Positions 23,001 through 35,619 of a DNA stretch of 64,000 nucleotides are shown here, in pieces. The DNA is from Siderastrea siderea (Eukaryota > Cnidaria > Anthozoa > Scleractinia > Rhizangiidae): positions 2,667,701 through 2,731,700 of the forward strand of contig OZ034966.1 in assembly GCA_964030785.1 (NCBI GenBank), in the 5' to 3' direction. The translations under genes and the position numbers were made by a program. Within the stretch, counting starts at the first letter, position 1. Every line of letters starts with the position of its first letter. A model generated the notes under the pieces. It ran no database searches and was not told the DNA's origin. It worked only from the letters and a program-made list of their open reading frames with translations.

Positions 23001-23586
23001 CGATAATTATGCCAAATTCAACCGCGTTCTCGTGGAGATGAAAGACATAACTCCTCTCCCGCCAAACCCTGGTTGAAGGGTTGAAAGTACAATGTATAAA
23101 ATGCAACACAAACACCACAAACACTCGAAAAAATTCTGCGAGAGATCTGGGTATACAGAGGCGTGTGCGGGAGTGCGGGATTACCCGAATAATCTCGATA
23201 GCTCCCGAAAAACGAGTATTCTAAACGCAAAAATGCCGTACACACACACACAAAAAAAACCATTCTTATTTGCTATCGTATAGAATACGTATTGTTTTAA
23301 ATTGTTTTAAGTTTATTGAGTCCTTATATTAGCTGCTTTTTTGTCGTTATATATCGTACACCCGACAATGAATCGGGTCAAATCCCGTGAGCGGTTGCTA
23401 TGAAGGTCTGTGACGTCTCGGATAAGCAAATGGCCAGCTTCGCAAACACTGTTGGTGGTGGAAATTTTCGATTTTCTTCTTGTTAACTGTCCTAAAAAGA
23501 TGCTGTTAATTAGGCATACAATGCTCTTCTTTAAATTCTACACACATACAAGATAACACATTTCTTTGTGCCGATCGCGCCCGGCA
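23001..23586. promoter_or_regulatory. Putative bidirectional promoter interval
   Basis: The interval lies between two divergently oriented first coding exons (minus strand ending at 23,000, plus strand starting at 23,587). It must hold both 5' UTRs and probably both promoters. No clear TATA box was identified. A CA microsatellite lies at about 23,239-23,250. Confidence 0.45.
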
Positions 23587-26500
23587 ATGAGAGGTGACAG
23601 TTCCTGTGGCACTTTATGCCAGCATCCCGAATGCTGGAGAGCGAACTTGCAAAGGGTGAAAGACGCCGTGAGGCTAAGAAATGGGATCCACACTCCTGAA
23701 TCTTTGGTTCAAAAAGATTCTGAATCTTTGGCGAAAAGCAGAAGTGACGATGAAGATGGTAAGCAAGGGTTATCGCTATAAATAAATAACGAGGACGCTG
23801 TGATATAATCATGCTCGATTTGTGGTGGAGACAGGCTTTGTTCCTAACACTCTTGTGGTCTATTATTATGTCTGTTATACATTTCGGCATTTGTTGATTA
23901 GCTGGAACGCGAGACAGATGAGGCTAGAAATTGGGCATATGTTAAATCGTTTGCAGACAAATTGTTCGTGCCTTTCATCGTAAAATGTGTACTTAATTGA
24001 TATCGCAGGTCCACATCAGCCTCTGGCTGTCCTCTCAAAAGGCTGGTTTTCACCAGCGACGGAGGCGGAGTCAGAGTCGTAATCAGAAGTGCAGAGCGTT
24101 TTGATCTAGTGAAAATAACACAAAGCTTGGGAACGAGCACTGTGATTGGTTTATCCTCCCGTTTCTGTTTCTGACTCTGACAATCTGGTTTTAACTACAG
24201 TCGAAGCTCTCGTAAGTGACCACCTCGGAATTCAGAAAAGTGGTCGCAACTAGAGCTGGTCGCTTACGAGAATGGGCTCCTGTAAGCGACCATGTGATAA
24301 AACAATAGAGGGTTTGGCATTTGTTGTTGGTTACCAATATAATATTGTAATAATAATTTGAGTTTTTTTTATTGCGTAAATTAGCGAATGTACAGGACAA
24401 CGGACCGTCTTCGCTGAATTTGATCAAGACGTGAACACTTTTATTTAAGTGTTGACTAAGTGGTCGTTTACGGGAGCTAAAATACAAAGGAGAAGACAAG
24501 TCGGTAATTCACAAAAGCGGTTGCGGTCGCTTACGGGAGCGGTCGCTTACGAGAGCTTTTAATTACAGAGTTTAAGTGACAGTTCAAACGGGGTTTTTAC
24601 AATGCTGGTCATAACTAGAACTGGTCGCTTACGAGAGTGGTCGCAAGGAAAGCATCGACTGTAGATCGTAAGCGACGGAATTGTAAGCGGAATCGGAAGA
24701 AAATGGAAACGTTCTGATTCTTCCGACTCCGATTCCGTCGAACTTATGCCCCGAGGTAAGGCCCGATTTTTTATTTTTACTAGGAAGTAAGTGCTCTTAC
24801 GACTCTGTCAATAGTGAAAACCATCCTTAACCTGCAGTAACAAATAAAGTATGTCTTTGACTATGTCCTTACATCCCAAGCTCATGTATCAAGAAAGCGA
24901 GTAATTTATTAATCATTTATGCTTCTCAAGTCGGGACGTGACCTTCGAGAGAAACTAGTATTGGGTTACAAGCAGCCATTTACAATTTGAGACTTTGTAT
25001 GGGGAATAAAATATCATTGTTTTCGAATGTTAAATGAAACAAAATTTCTACATTTTTTCATTGAAATGGGCTTATTTCATCGTTTTGGGCTTTCGTTGAC
25101 ATGACTATTACTACCTTCATAAGACGAAGTAAAAGCACCACACCCTTTTCAGCCAGAGATTTGAAATTGTCTACTCGAAGGCAGTAATCTTGCAGCCCAA
25201 CGATCCTTCCAATCGCAGTTTTTTCTGACCGTAGGTAAAGGTCCATGACCTCAGCACCTTGGAAAATGTTCTTTTGCCAAACATCCCCATGCATTTTCCT
25301 GAAAATGAGCATTTTCTCACTCTATGTCCAAAATCCCTTCATTCTGCGACTGCTAATGATAATTTTGAAAATCTGCATGAGGCTTGGGTCTGAGGTCAAA
25401 TTACTCTCAACCGAGGGTGGTACAGTCAGTTCACGTACAGCTACTGACAGTAATAATAACCAACTGATGCAGTATCTCCTGTGTCCTTTTTAACTGGAAT
25501 TATGCTTGATTCAATTCTCCTGTACCACCCTTGGTCGAGAGAAATTTGAACTTGGAACCAAGCCTCATGTCGATTTTCAAAATCATTAGCGGTCGCAGAA
25601 AGAAGGGATTTTGGACGTGGAGTGAGAAAATGCGTGGGTATATTTGGCAAAGGAACATTTTCCATCCGTTCATTACTACTAGTCCGTCCATTACTAATCT
25701 CCGCTGGATCAAAATTACGCTTGTCCATTGCATGGTTACCAGTACACCCTTATGTAAAGAGACATGTTGAGTAACGTTACTTGGCTAAGGAAGCAAGTCA
25801 CCACACAATGCAGAGATTAAGCCTTGAACCACCAATTGAAAATCCAATCTAAATTTCATTGTGCTAACCATTACACCGCCATGTCTCTACACTGTTTTAA
25901 GGACGTTCGCACTAATTGTTTGTATGTATCCTTACTGGGCATGTTATTCATGTTGCAATGTCATGCCACGTCATGCATCGAGCGCACATGCTGAGTAAGA
26001 AATATAGACAAATACAGTGATGGTGGGGATTGTTACGCATATATCTGTTAACATGCTTAACTCTCTTAAATGCATGGTCAGGTCACCCCATTATTTTGTC
26101 CCACAGACTTGTACATAGGTTAAAAATCAATGCAGATTTCTGGTATAATTTGCGCCTAGCCTAACAATGGCTACAATAGGAAAAAAATCTTTTGACGTGT
26201 TTATTATTATTTAGTGAGAGCTAACTAACATAATTAGCTATGAAAACAATATTTTCAGGTGATCATAAGGAGAAAAAAAATGTGTAGCTCCAGAAAATAT
26301 CCATACTCCCCCCATGGAAGGTTTTTTGTTTTGTACCCCCCCCCCCAAGAAATTCCAGGTGAGCTTTATTCTTTGCTTCTAAAATTTTGGCGTTTAATAT
26401 CCCCTCCTCCTAGGAGTTTCTGATGACCTTCCATGGGGTGAGTATGGATATTTTCTGGAACTACACAATTCATTTTAGATTTTACCTTACTTTAAAGGGG

Positions 26501-29500
26501 CATGGTCACGCTATTTTAGTTCACTTTAAAAATCAAAAATATGTCCTCACATCAATAAACGCCCAGAAATAATGGTCTAGTTTTGTTACCAACGACTATA
26601 TTACTTCACTGAAACTATTTTCTGTCGTCTGTTGCTACGGATGGCTCGGATGGAAATGGATTGCAATTTGAAAAAATTAGGCTAAACTTTTCAAATTCTT
26701 TCAGCGTGTTGATATTAAATCGATATTAAATGGTCATGGTTTGTTTTCTCTTAATGAAATTAAGTTAATATGTTCCTTTAAATGTTCAAACACAATTGGG
26801 CATGGATAAAGTTAGCTACCTATAATTCTAGCACAGTTCTGACCAGAAATCTGCGAAATCCTCGTGACTATGCCCCTTTAATTCCCTTAACCTGGTTGCC
26901 CCGTTCCTGTACAAACTTTTATATTTTTAATGCAGTTACCCTTATTTACCCACCATGCACTGTTTTTCTGTAAGGTCTATTGGACAGCATTAGTTGCTTT
27001 AACAGAGCAATTTTTGAGAAGTTTGGATATTCTGGGGACTCAAATCTGTCAATACATATATGTAATTTAATCTGACTTCTTTTGCCAGTTTAATAAATTG
27101 TTGTATTTATTTCAGGCTCTCTTCCAACACTAAAAGTTGTGAACATGTTTGGGGAGACAGAGCTGAGAGTCAATAGTGCACCATACAATAGGTCAGCACA
27201 GCCAAACAGATACCATCACAGATCAACATCACTACCATCATTATCACCTGATCCCAGGTATGAAAACTATAGCAACACAATGATGTGCATGCAACTTAAA
27301 CAATGCTTCAAAACTAGTCCTCCTCCAATAGTAGAAGGACATAGTACATGTACTTCAAACAGGTAACATCACAGATCAACATTTACTACCCTTTATCACC
27401 TGAACCAAGATATGAAAACTATAATGGCACATGATGTACACCTAATTGCCATAACGTGTTCGTATAAAAATGTGAAAACAGAAATGAAAATAATTATAAA
27501 ATTGAGCATTTGGGGATTAAATTGCTCTCTGCTGAAGTGCTAATGCTCAGTTGGCAGCTTTTGAATGTCTTTACTGGGGCCTCTATTTACAGTGCAGAAA
27601 GTGGGGTCCACCAAAGTGGTAAAAGGTGGGAAAAAAACTATATACAACTTTGCACAATACTTTGCAACCAAAAAAGGGCAAACAGAAATGGGGTGGGAAC
27701 TAGGATAGCTCCAATATCAACATGCGTGTTCTCCTCACTGTTCACCATATATATTTGCTATGGTAATAGTAGGACGAATTTGCGTACACATCAAGATGTC
27801 TCATCCTTGGTGATTATTTCCTTATTTATCATGACCTATCTGTGTAATCAAGTAGCGATACAGGAAATTTGGACCCCTACTCACTTGTGGCCTGTATGCA
27901 ACTTTTCCTTAACTTCATCCTGTTCTTTGTAGTGTCACAGGGCATACTAGCTGTCACCACCTGAAAACATTCTATTCTTGACAACTTTTCCATTGATGTC
28001 CATGATTCTAAGGAATTTCCAATGACTCCCAATTCACCTAGTCCAGACAAAATGCAAAGAGGTGGATTTGCATGTTGTTGATATGTGAAGTGAACCTACC
28101 AATTGGCAACTCTGCTTTTTTAAACAGTTTGACTGTGTTTTTTGATTGGCTAGTTAAATAAAAGCCAATAGAAGAGTATGAGAAAGAAGGCAAACAAGTA
28201 ATTGTCATTTATTTTGTTTCATCAACAGTCAACCACTATCCCCTTCATGTACTCCGACTGTTCGTGTACCTCGCCCATCTCCTGTTTCACCAACAATGTT
28301 AACAGATTACCAGAAGCGAATGTTGTGGAAAAAGAACTTACAGACTGTCCCAGAACCAACAAAAAATGCTACCTCTGAAAAGGGACATACATCCATCGTG
28401 GGTGTCCACGAGTTCTATGAGAATGATGAGTTGTTACAGGATTGGGAAGATGTGTATATCACCTCAGCATACCTTATCTGGTGCCAAACCAACAGGGTAA
28501 ATCATGCATAATTACTATCATGTATTTAAAAATTTTTTACATTAGACACAGTTATATTAATGCATGAATCTGGAATAAGATTTTAAGAAGTAGTTGTGAA
28601 ATGTAAATTAAGTTGATTCTTCCTAGAGTTAAACTCATTTTGTACCATATGCATCGGTTGGAGGCATAACTGTATGAATCCAAAAAAGTCTGAGAACACT
28701 CATAGACCACTGATTACTCTTGCACAAATAAATGTCAGTGTCGTTGCTGTTCTATCAAATTTATGAGGCAAGCACACCATTCATCGTTTTAAAACAAATT
28801 CTAAAATGGATGTAAATGCTCATTTAATTTCATTTGTATTTGCAGAGGAAAAAGCGGAAGGCAAAAAGCACTGGGTAAGATTTTTAAACCACATGTCAGG
28901 GCTGTCATTATGTTTTGAATCACCTGTTGCCTTGATCCATAAACCCATAACAAACTTGTTGCTTTGTGAGTAAATTGTACCAACAAGAGGCAAGTTCACC
29001 CATAACACTGAGGTCCCATCAAGCATACTCTGCCGTAACAGGTGTCATGGGTTTCAGCCCTTAATTACAGCCCTGCAATTGTGGCATCAGTGTTTTACGG
29101 TAATCAAATATGATTTCTTGTATTGTCTAGTGTTCTGACATTCTCGCATTTCCATGGCTTTTATTTATGTAGTATTCGCAAGTTATGATGACAAAATGCT
29201 GTTTCTTTTTTCTTTGGAACTTTGAACAAAAATTAACAGTGTAAATCAGAGAAGCAAAGAGCACTTTAATTTCAAATTTCGCGCAAAACAAAAATTGCTG
29301 AACAGCAAGTGGTTATGAAGCTAAACAGAAGCCATGAAACTCACATGAATTTCTCTGCTTGTTTTCAGTTAGATAAAATAAGTATTCCTTAGCAAATGAA
29401 TGCGTGTTCTGATGGTTTAGGTTTACTTTACTCTTAGATATGCTAACACCTCCATGATCAAACAGGTTGAAGATCAGTCATGCTCTTGGTCAACTAACAC

Positions 29501-32500
29501 TTTGTCCTCAAGGCAATAATTTCCCTGTCCCTCCCCTCCACCCTCAACCCCACCCCCACTCAGTCAATAAGTGCATTTTATTTTCAAGATTTACCATATA
29601 TCGTTTTATTTTGCTTATGTTGCTCATTTCTTAATAAAAATACATGAAGTCGTAATTAATTGTGAACTTTGCCTATGTTTTCAGTTCCATTAGAAAAGAC
29701 TCTCGGAGAGTAACATTTAAAGATGTCACGGAGGACATGATTCCTGCTGCAATGGAGACAACAAAACCAGTAAGAATAATGTTAACAGAAGAATTACTTT
29801 TGTTTGCAAATGTGTCTGTCAGTTACAGTCTCTTATGTGTATAGAGGTTTATTAAACATAAGAAAGAATGTTGAAGTACATATCAAATTCAAAGAATTGC
29901 TTGAAATCCCATTCATTTACCTGCATGTGTTTTGGACAGAATTCAAATTGTTTGATAATTTATGATGAAGCAATAATTTTAGAGTACATGTGCATCACTT
30001 TTCAAACAAACTCATTTGGTATGAGAAAACCATTCCCTAACCAATATTATTTTAATGTGTTTTATTTCATTTTCCCTTTAACCAGAAACGTCCAGAACCT
30101 CGCAGATCTCCGACTGTAGGCCTACCTTATGGTCCAAGTAGAGCCAGCTCTCATCATCGGCAGGTGCATGTGCAGCATCTAGACCTTGCCAGTTATGGGT
30201 ATGTATCTTCACAGAAGCCCTCTATTAACCCTTAAAGCCCTAACGGTGATGAAAATGAAATTTCTCTTTACATTATCAATACTTGTTTAAACAATCAAGT
30301 GATGAGAATAAAGGAAGTGATCACCAAGGATGAGATGTTTTGACATTTAGACAAATTCTCCTTACTAGTTCCATAAGAATGTATGGAGAATAGTAAGGAG
30401 AATATGCATTTTCACAAGAGGTCACCAAGGAGAAGATGTCTTGACATTTAGACAAATTCTCCTTACTAGTTCCATAAGAATGTATGGAGAACAGTAAGGA
30501 GAATATGCATTTTCACATGAGGTCACCAAAGATAAGATGTCTTGACATTTAGACAAATTCTCCTTACTAGTTCCATAAGAAATGTATGGAGAACAGTAAG
30601 GAGAATATGCATTTTCATATCAGGGCTTAAAAGGTTAAAGGCCAGCTCCAGTGATGGATCCAGGATTTTTGAACGGGGGGTGGTTGACCTGACAACAATA
30701 TCGGAGCAATTGGAGACAAAGTCACCTCCATGATAGTTTTGTTCATTTTCTTAATTTCAAGCTTAAAGGAGCTATGTCACGGATAACGCATCTTGAAAAA
30801 ACTGGCAAGTTTTTTCAAGTTTGTCCTTCGTAATCCGTCTTAATCTCCCTCAATCGCAACCATCCTTCTTCAGTTTTGGTTTATTATTACTTCTTTGGTG
30901 TTTTTTAACCTTAGGAAACGATTATTTTGAAATTCTCTTCAATAACAAAATAATTTTGTCAGATCAGAAAAATGGATGTAATTACCGTGACCTAGTTCCT
31001 TTAAATGACCCAAAGACTAGCCAATATGCATTGGCTAGCCACCCAATCCACCCCCCTGGATCCACCCCTGAGCTCTAAAAGTCCTGGAAATTGCTTCCTT
31101 TATTTTTATTCTTCACATTTGAGCTCTGTTAAGCAGCTGCTTCTATTTTATGGGTGCGGTCACCTCACACCTTTATTTATTTACTTATAATGGGTCTGTA
31201 GTACCTTATTAAGAGTATAGGGTGTATTTTTATTTCTTCCACCTGTATAAATGGACACTGCATTAAAGGAACCATTTGATTATACATAAAATATGGCAGT
31301 ACTGGTAATAAAATACTGTAATCGGTTTAGACAAATCACAAAGAGATTTATAAAATGCTTTATGGTCAATTCCTGTTGTGTATCTCCTAGTACAACAGTT
31401 CGTCTATTGTCGATCTCTTGAAGTTAGTTGAACCTCTATTAGAATGGTCAACCTGAATCATTGGCATGGTGATCATTATGAAGGGAATTTGCCGGGCGAA
31501 CGTGTTAGTTCATAAAAACTTAAGCCCGTTCCTTTTAATTTTTTACGATCTATGTTGAGGTTTTTTTTTAAATTTTCTTGAACCTTTTACCAGTGTTGCG
31601 GTTGACAAGGAGTTAGCTTTGGGTTTAGAGGTTCCACCCAAACAACAGTCCAGTCCGAGAGGAGAGGAGACTGGTGCCAAACCATTGAGAGCTGAACTGA
31701 GTAAACAACTGAAAACTGCAGATGAGGCAGAGAAGAGTTTGGAACAGACACTAAACGATGAAAACTCGCGCATGCTTCTTGACATCGACATTAACTCCCA
31801 CTTCACACCCCCTGTGGAGGAAAAACATACAGATGAGGACGGAGGGGGCGGTAGGATTGGCACCCCAAAGCAAGTGGCAAAGCTAGAGTCAAACATGATC
31901 AAGGCAGTGACTGAGAAGTTAGCAGCGAGGGAAGGCCGTGTTTTGTTGCCTCTTCCCTCAATCGGCGTACCCACGAATCGCAAACCCGAGGTTAAATTAC
32001 ATCACTGTATGAGCTCCATCCCTCGTAACTTAGATTTAGGCGTGGCCATGGAACCTGTGGATATAGTATCAGTCACTCCGACACCCACAGGGACCCCAGC
32101 AGAGGAGGTAACAGCTCAGGGTTCCCAGCTTTGTGTTTTGGATAGTAGTTCTCTGGATGTGACTTTAGCAGCAAGTGAATTTGTCTCACCAAATGATGAT
32201 CAAATGCGTTGGCCGGTCAGAGGTCATATTACCTCTGCGCTAAGGTAAAGAACCACTGTCTGTGAATTAAACAATGTTTTAGAACGGTTTTAAATTGTTT
32301 GTCGTAAAGCCATTACCAAAGCAATTTCCCTGGCCATTCACAACAGAAGCAAATAACACAACAACACATAAATGCCGACAAGCGCGGGAAAATGCGTGCG
32401 ACCAGTCAAGATTCGTTTTAGTTTTACGTCTGAAAGTAGAGCGTAGTAGAGGAAAAGCAAAGGAAAGGCGAACTACCCAGAAAGACTTTCTGTTTCTTTT

Positions 32501-34786
32501 CTGAACAAACGCTCCAAATAATTTTCTATTCCCACAGCTCCTGCGCTTTCTTTGGCCAGTTGAAACGGACCTTTCCGAAAGTGGCAACAAAACAAGTCAA
32601 AAACTTGTCAAAAAATAGCTATATTGCTAGAACTGCAGCACTGTAAGTTGTTTTTGAAAGTTGTCATTGGAAATGCAGTCTTCTAAATTGTAAAAGTTAA
32701 GTTCCTCAAAGCGAAGAGGCCCTTAATGACTGCCAGGGATTAACCAAGCGTGAAGGGAGAAGGATCATTGCTCTCCCCCCACCCTCCCCTGGATGGGATG
32801 CTAGTCCACCGTAAGTTTACCTGCGAGCATTTTGATAGCTTTCTGTTTGCCAGGATCCTTTTATGCTCCCGGGGTCCTTTTTCAAAACTGCGGATCACAT
32901 TTCGTATCCGCGAGGTATTTTTTAAATCGATTAGTTTTTGAACAAACTAGCCCAAAGTTTTCTCTTCAGTTTTCTGTTAGTAAAAAGGTGCTCCTCGTTG
33001 GAGAGAGGGACTGTGAGGTAGAAAATTTATTTTCTAAAGAGTCATCTCCGAAGAGATCATTTTCCAACCACGAGTATTGAAAGTCCGTCCCGTGAACCGC
33101 TTGACCATGACCACTCTCCGCAGTTTCTTTCAAATTAAGACTTAATTAGTTCATGTTCTCACTCACTGTAGGTATTCTCCAACTCCCGTGCAAGCCCCAG
33201 CTCCCACGCCTATCAGTCCTGACAGATATGGACAATACTCACGTACATCTCAAGCCAGAGAACACAGTACATCCATCACTTCACGACACATGAGACGCCG
33301 GGAGACACTTAGCAGCGTGTACGATCACGATGAAACCGACCTTACCCGGGAGGCCCTCGGGAGCCCTGAAGGGGAGGCAGACGAGTTAGCCGTGGAACCG
33401 GTGTTTTTAACACAAGATGTTCTCACGCGGGACCCGAATTTGACGGTGCTGTCGAACAGGAGAGACATGGAAGAATGGCCTCAAGAGAAAATGATTATAA
33501 ATATCATCGAGAACGGAGATGAAATGCCGCGTTTGGTTCGCAGCCCGAGTCCTGGTAGTAAAACGTACATCCCTCAAGATATTCTGGCTGAATTCCACGG
33601 GGATCTTTATGGGAGAAAAGAAATGCGCATAGCCGGTCAGAAAATGATGGCTAAACCAAGTGTTAGCAAAGAATCTCAGATAACAACAGACTTAGCAGGT
33701 TACATTGCCCCTGCTTGGCGACCACCGCGCTCAAGGACTCCAATACAGTTCCTAGAAACAGCATCTCGGAGAGCTCCTAAACCCCTCAGGCAACCCCCGC
33801 CGGAAAGCGTGCCTAGGTCTTTAACTGTTCAGCCAATAGCAAGACGCGCCGTGCAAAGGCCCAAAAGTACACCTCCCCGTATGAGCTCCCCCAGGGATTC
33901 AAAGGATTTCCCCGTTCAGCAAGTCTTGTCCGACTCATCGCTCATTAATTCAACACGGGATGACTCGGAAATTTATTCTATGGCTGTGCAAGCATCATCG
34001 CCTTCTGTAGACACGTGTGGCTCTATCCCCCCTCCCCCCTCTCCTGAGGCCCTGTTGATAGCCCCGGTTGTTCCCAGTGCCCCAAGGCTTGATCCTGTGA
34101 GTGAGGCTGAAGAAAAAAGCAGCATAGCTTCAGTCAGTGTTGCTGATGGGACAAGCCAAGTGGAAGGAGGTAATACGGTCGCTAACCTCTCGGAAGTCGA
34201 AGAAGAGAACGAAGAAGCTGAATTGTGCCAGCAACCAGAAAAAGTCAACCCTGAAGTCAAGGAAGACGAAAGAACGGGTGTTGGTGTGAAAGAAGTGATA
34301 AATAAGGCAGAAAGTGAACAAAACAAAGAGGTCGTACAGCTTCCAGACTTGAACTTAGAGCCAGTTGCTGAAGAATCTCCCTCCATCTCGGAGAATCCGG
34401 TCCAGAGTTCAGACATTGCAAACAGTGAAACACTTCCAAATGAAACTCGGCCTCCTGCAGGGGAAGCTGAGAGCGATGTACGTACTGAAGAACCTGGAAA
34501 CCAGGAGGGTAACTCTGACAAAAAAACAGACGAGAATCCAACTGAAAATAACGTAACAGCGGACGAATCACTTGACAAAGAGCAGCAACAACAAGAAGAG
34601 GTCAAGGTTCCTCCCCACCCCCCTGGTTCACCAGACATTCTCAGCACCCCTGACTTCACCGAAGGACTGGATATGAACCTCGATTTGGAGGCCGAGTTGC
34701 GGGCGGCCATGGAAGGACTGGAGGAGTTAGATGACAATATGGCGGATGGTGAAAAGGGGGGCTCTCCTGAATTAGAGGCCTGGTAA
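23587..34786 (+). CDS. Uncharacterised 1,024-residue, mostly disordered protein with an RVxF-like motif, 8 exons
   Basis: Exons: 23587-23758, 27116-27257, 28229-28496, 28846-28874, 29685-29769, 30086-30198, 31594-32244, 33172-34786; every junction is GT/AG and all phases agree. I do not recognise the family. The most ordered-looking part is exon 3 (DYQKRMLWKKNL and ELLQDWEDVYITSAYLIWCQ). The 29-nt exon 4 encodes a basic RKKRKAKS stretch that could be a nuclear signal. Exon 5 has SRRVTFKDV, which fits the PP1-docking consensus [RK]-V-x-F. Exons 7-8 are rich in Pro, Ser and Glu and end in an acidic tail (MEGLEELDDNMADGEK). A scaffold or regulatory role is only inference. Exon 1 carries the start ATG at 23,587; an upstream non-coding exon is possible. 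Confidence 0.8.
24198..24661. mobile_element. Tc1/mariner (pogo/Tigger-like) MITE in intron 1, 464 bp, TA duplication
   Basis: The element starts cagtcgaagctctcgtaag and ends in tcgactg, flanked on both sides by TA (24,196-24,197 and 24,662-24,663). Words such as ggtcgcttacgagag recur in both orientations inside. CAGTCGA ends with a TA target are characteristic of pogo/Tigger non-autonomous elements. No transposase is present. Confidence 0.8.
25260..25673. repeat. Large imperfect inverted duplication in intron 1
   Basis: The arm 25,260-25,430 is the reverse complement of 25,510-25,673 with about 80-85% identity by eye: tggaaaatgttc, tgccaaacat, gtccaaaatccctt and gaggcttgg occur in order on one arm and inverted on the other. 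The 80-base centre is unrelated. It may be a foldback transposon or an inverted local duplication. Confidence 0.75.
26279..26469. mobile_element. MITE, ~190 bp, in intron 1
   Basis: The left end tgtgtagctccagaaaatat plus ccatactcccc and the right end gtatggatattttctggaac/tacaca are inverted copies over about 42 bp with few mismatches. A poly-C run lies just inside the left arm. There is no coding content. Confidence 0.8.
30301..30630 (+). repeat. Three tandem copies of a ~102-bp unit (dispersed family)
   Basis: Units starting at about 30,333, 30,434 and 30,536 share ttgacatttagacaaattct, a perfect-looking cattttcac and gtatggagaa blocks, with only a few differences. Unit ends carry the inverted pair attctccttact/agtaaggagaat, so each unit can fold. 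The flanks match the single copy at 1,850-1,985. It lies in an intron of the 1,024-residue gene. Confidence 0.85.
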
Positions 34787-34870
34787 ATAAAAATGCCTCG
34801 CTCCCAAGTTGTTGAACATCTGCACTGACATAATGTACAGTACCTCAAAGGTGTTTTATTCGCTTTTGTT

Positions 34871-35025
34871 ATTAAAGTAGTATGCGTGTAAAGGAAGTTC
34901 TGTAAACTAGATTAAATGTTGTATTTTTTAATGTTTGTTGTTGGTTTATTGTGAAAGAAAGGAGTAATCTGTCAAGTTTGTATGTGACCTAACTCGGTCG
35001 AAAACAAGATCTGAATTCTAATAAA
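34871..35025 (+). terminator. Candidate polyadenylation signals
   Basis: ATTAAA at 34,871-34,876 and AATAAA at 35,020-35,025 lie 85 and 234 bases beyond the stop codon of the 1,024-residue gene. Either could direct 3' end formation. Confidence 0.4.
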
Positions 35026-35619
35026 GGTGCCAAGAAACTTGCCAATTAACATCCGTTTGGAGGATTACAAAAACAAACATACTGAAGTTAAATTGAACCT
35101 TAATAACGCCGACTGACTCAAATTATTGCGTTATTGTCGAGCATGTATTTGGCATAGCTATCGATGTTTGAGTAGAAAATAAGTGCTTTTACATCAAATT
35201 ATTTGTTTTCTCCTTACGTAGAAAGCGGTCTTTGTCAGTTTATCCAAATGTGAAGATATAGTTTTGTAGTCATGACGTTAGGAGGTGTTTATCGAAAACA
35301 AAGAGAATCCTTGGAGGGTAATTTTATGCGTCAGGAATTTTTTTCTCCAACAAAAGGGTTATTGATAGGCAAATTAAGGCAAAACTCTACAGCTACATTA
35401 ATTACAAAGGGAGTTTTTTATTGTACGAAATTGTATCACGTTTTTTGGTCTGGCTTTTACTCCTTGTAATATTGCTGCAGTTTCTATTCAAAGACAGGAA
35501 CAGAATAAGCGTGCCTCTTCAGGCCCTATATCGATCGTGTAAGGCAGCTGGCTGTAAACAAACAATATTTTTCTTTTTGTTGTACTTTTAAAACAAACTT
35601 TTCACTGTAAGGTTAAAAG

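Noticed and set aside
31543..31983. Antisense ORF of 146 codons
   Set aside because: Overlaps coding exon 31,594-32,244 on the opposite strand; no independent support.
33973..34848. Long antisense ORF of 291 codons
   Set aside because: It is the reverse shadow of the last exon of the plus-strand gene, Ser/Thr-rich because the sense strand is Glu/Pro/Ser-rich.
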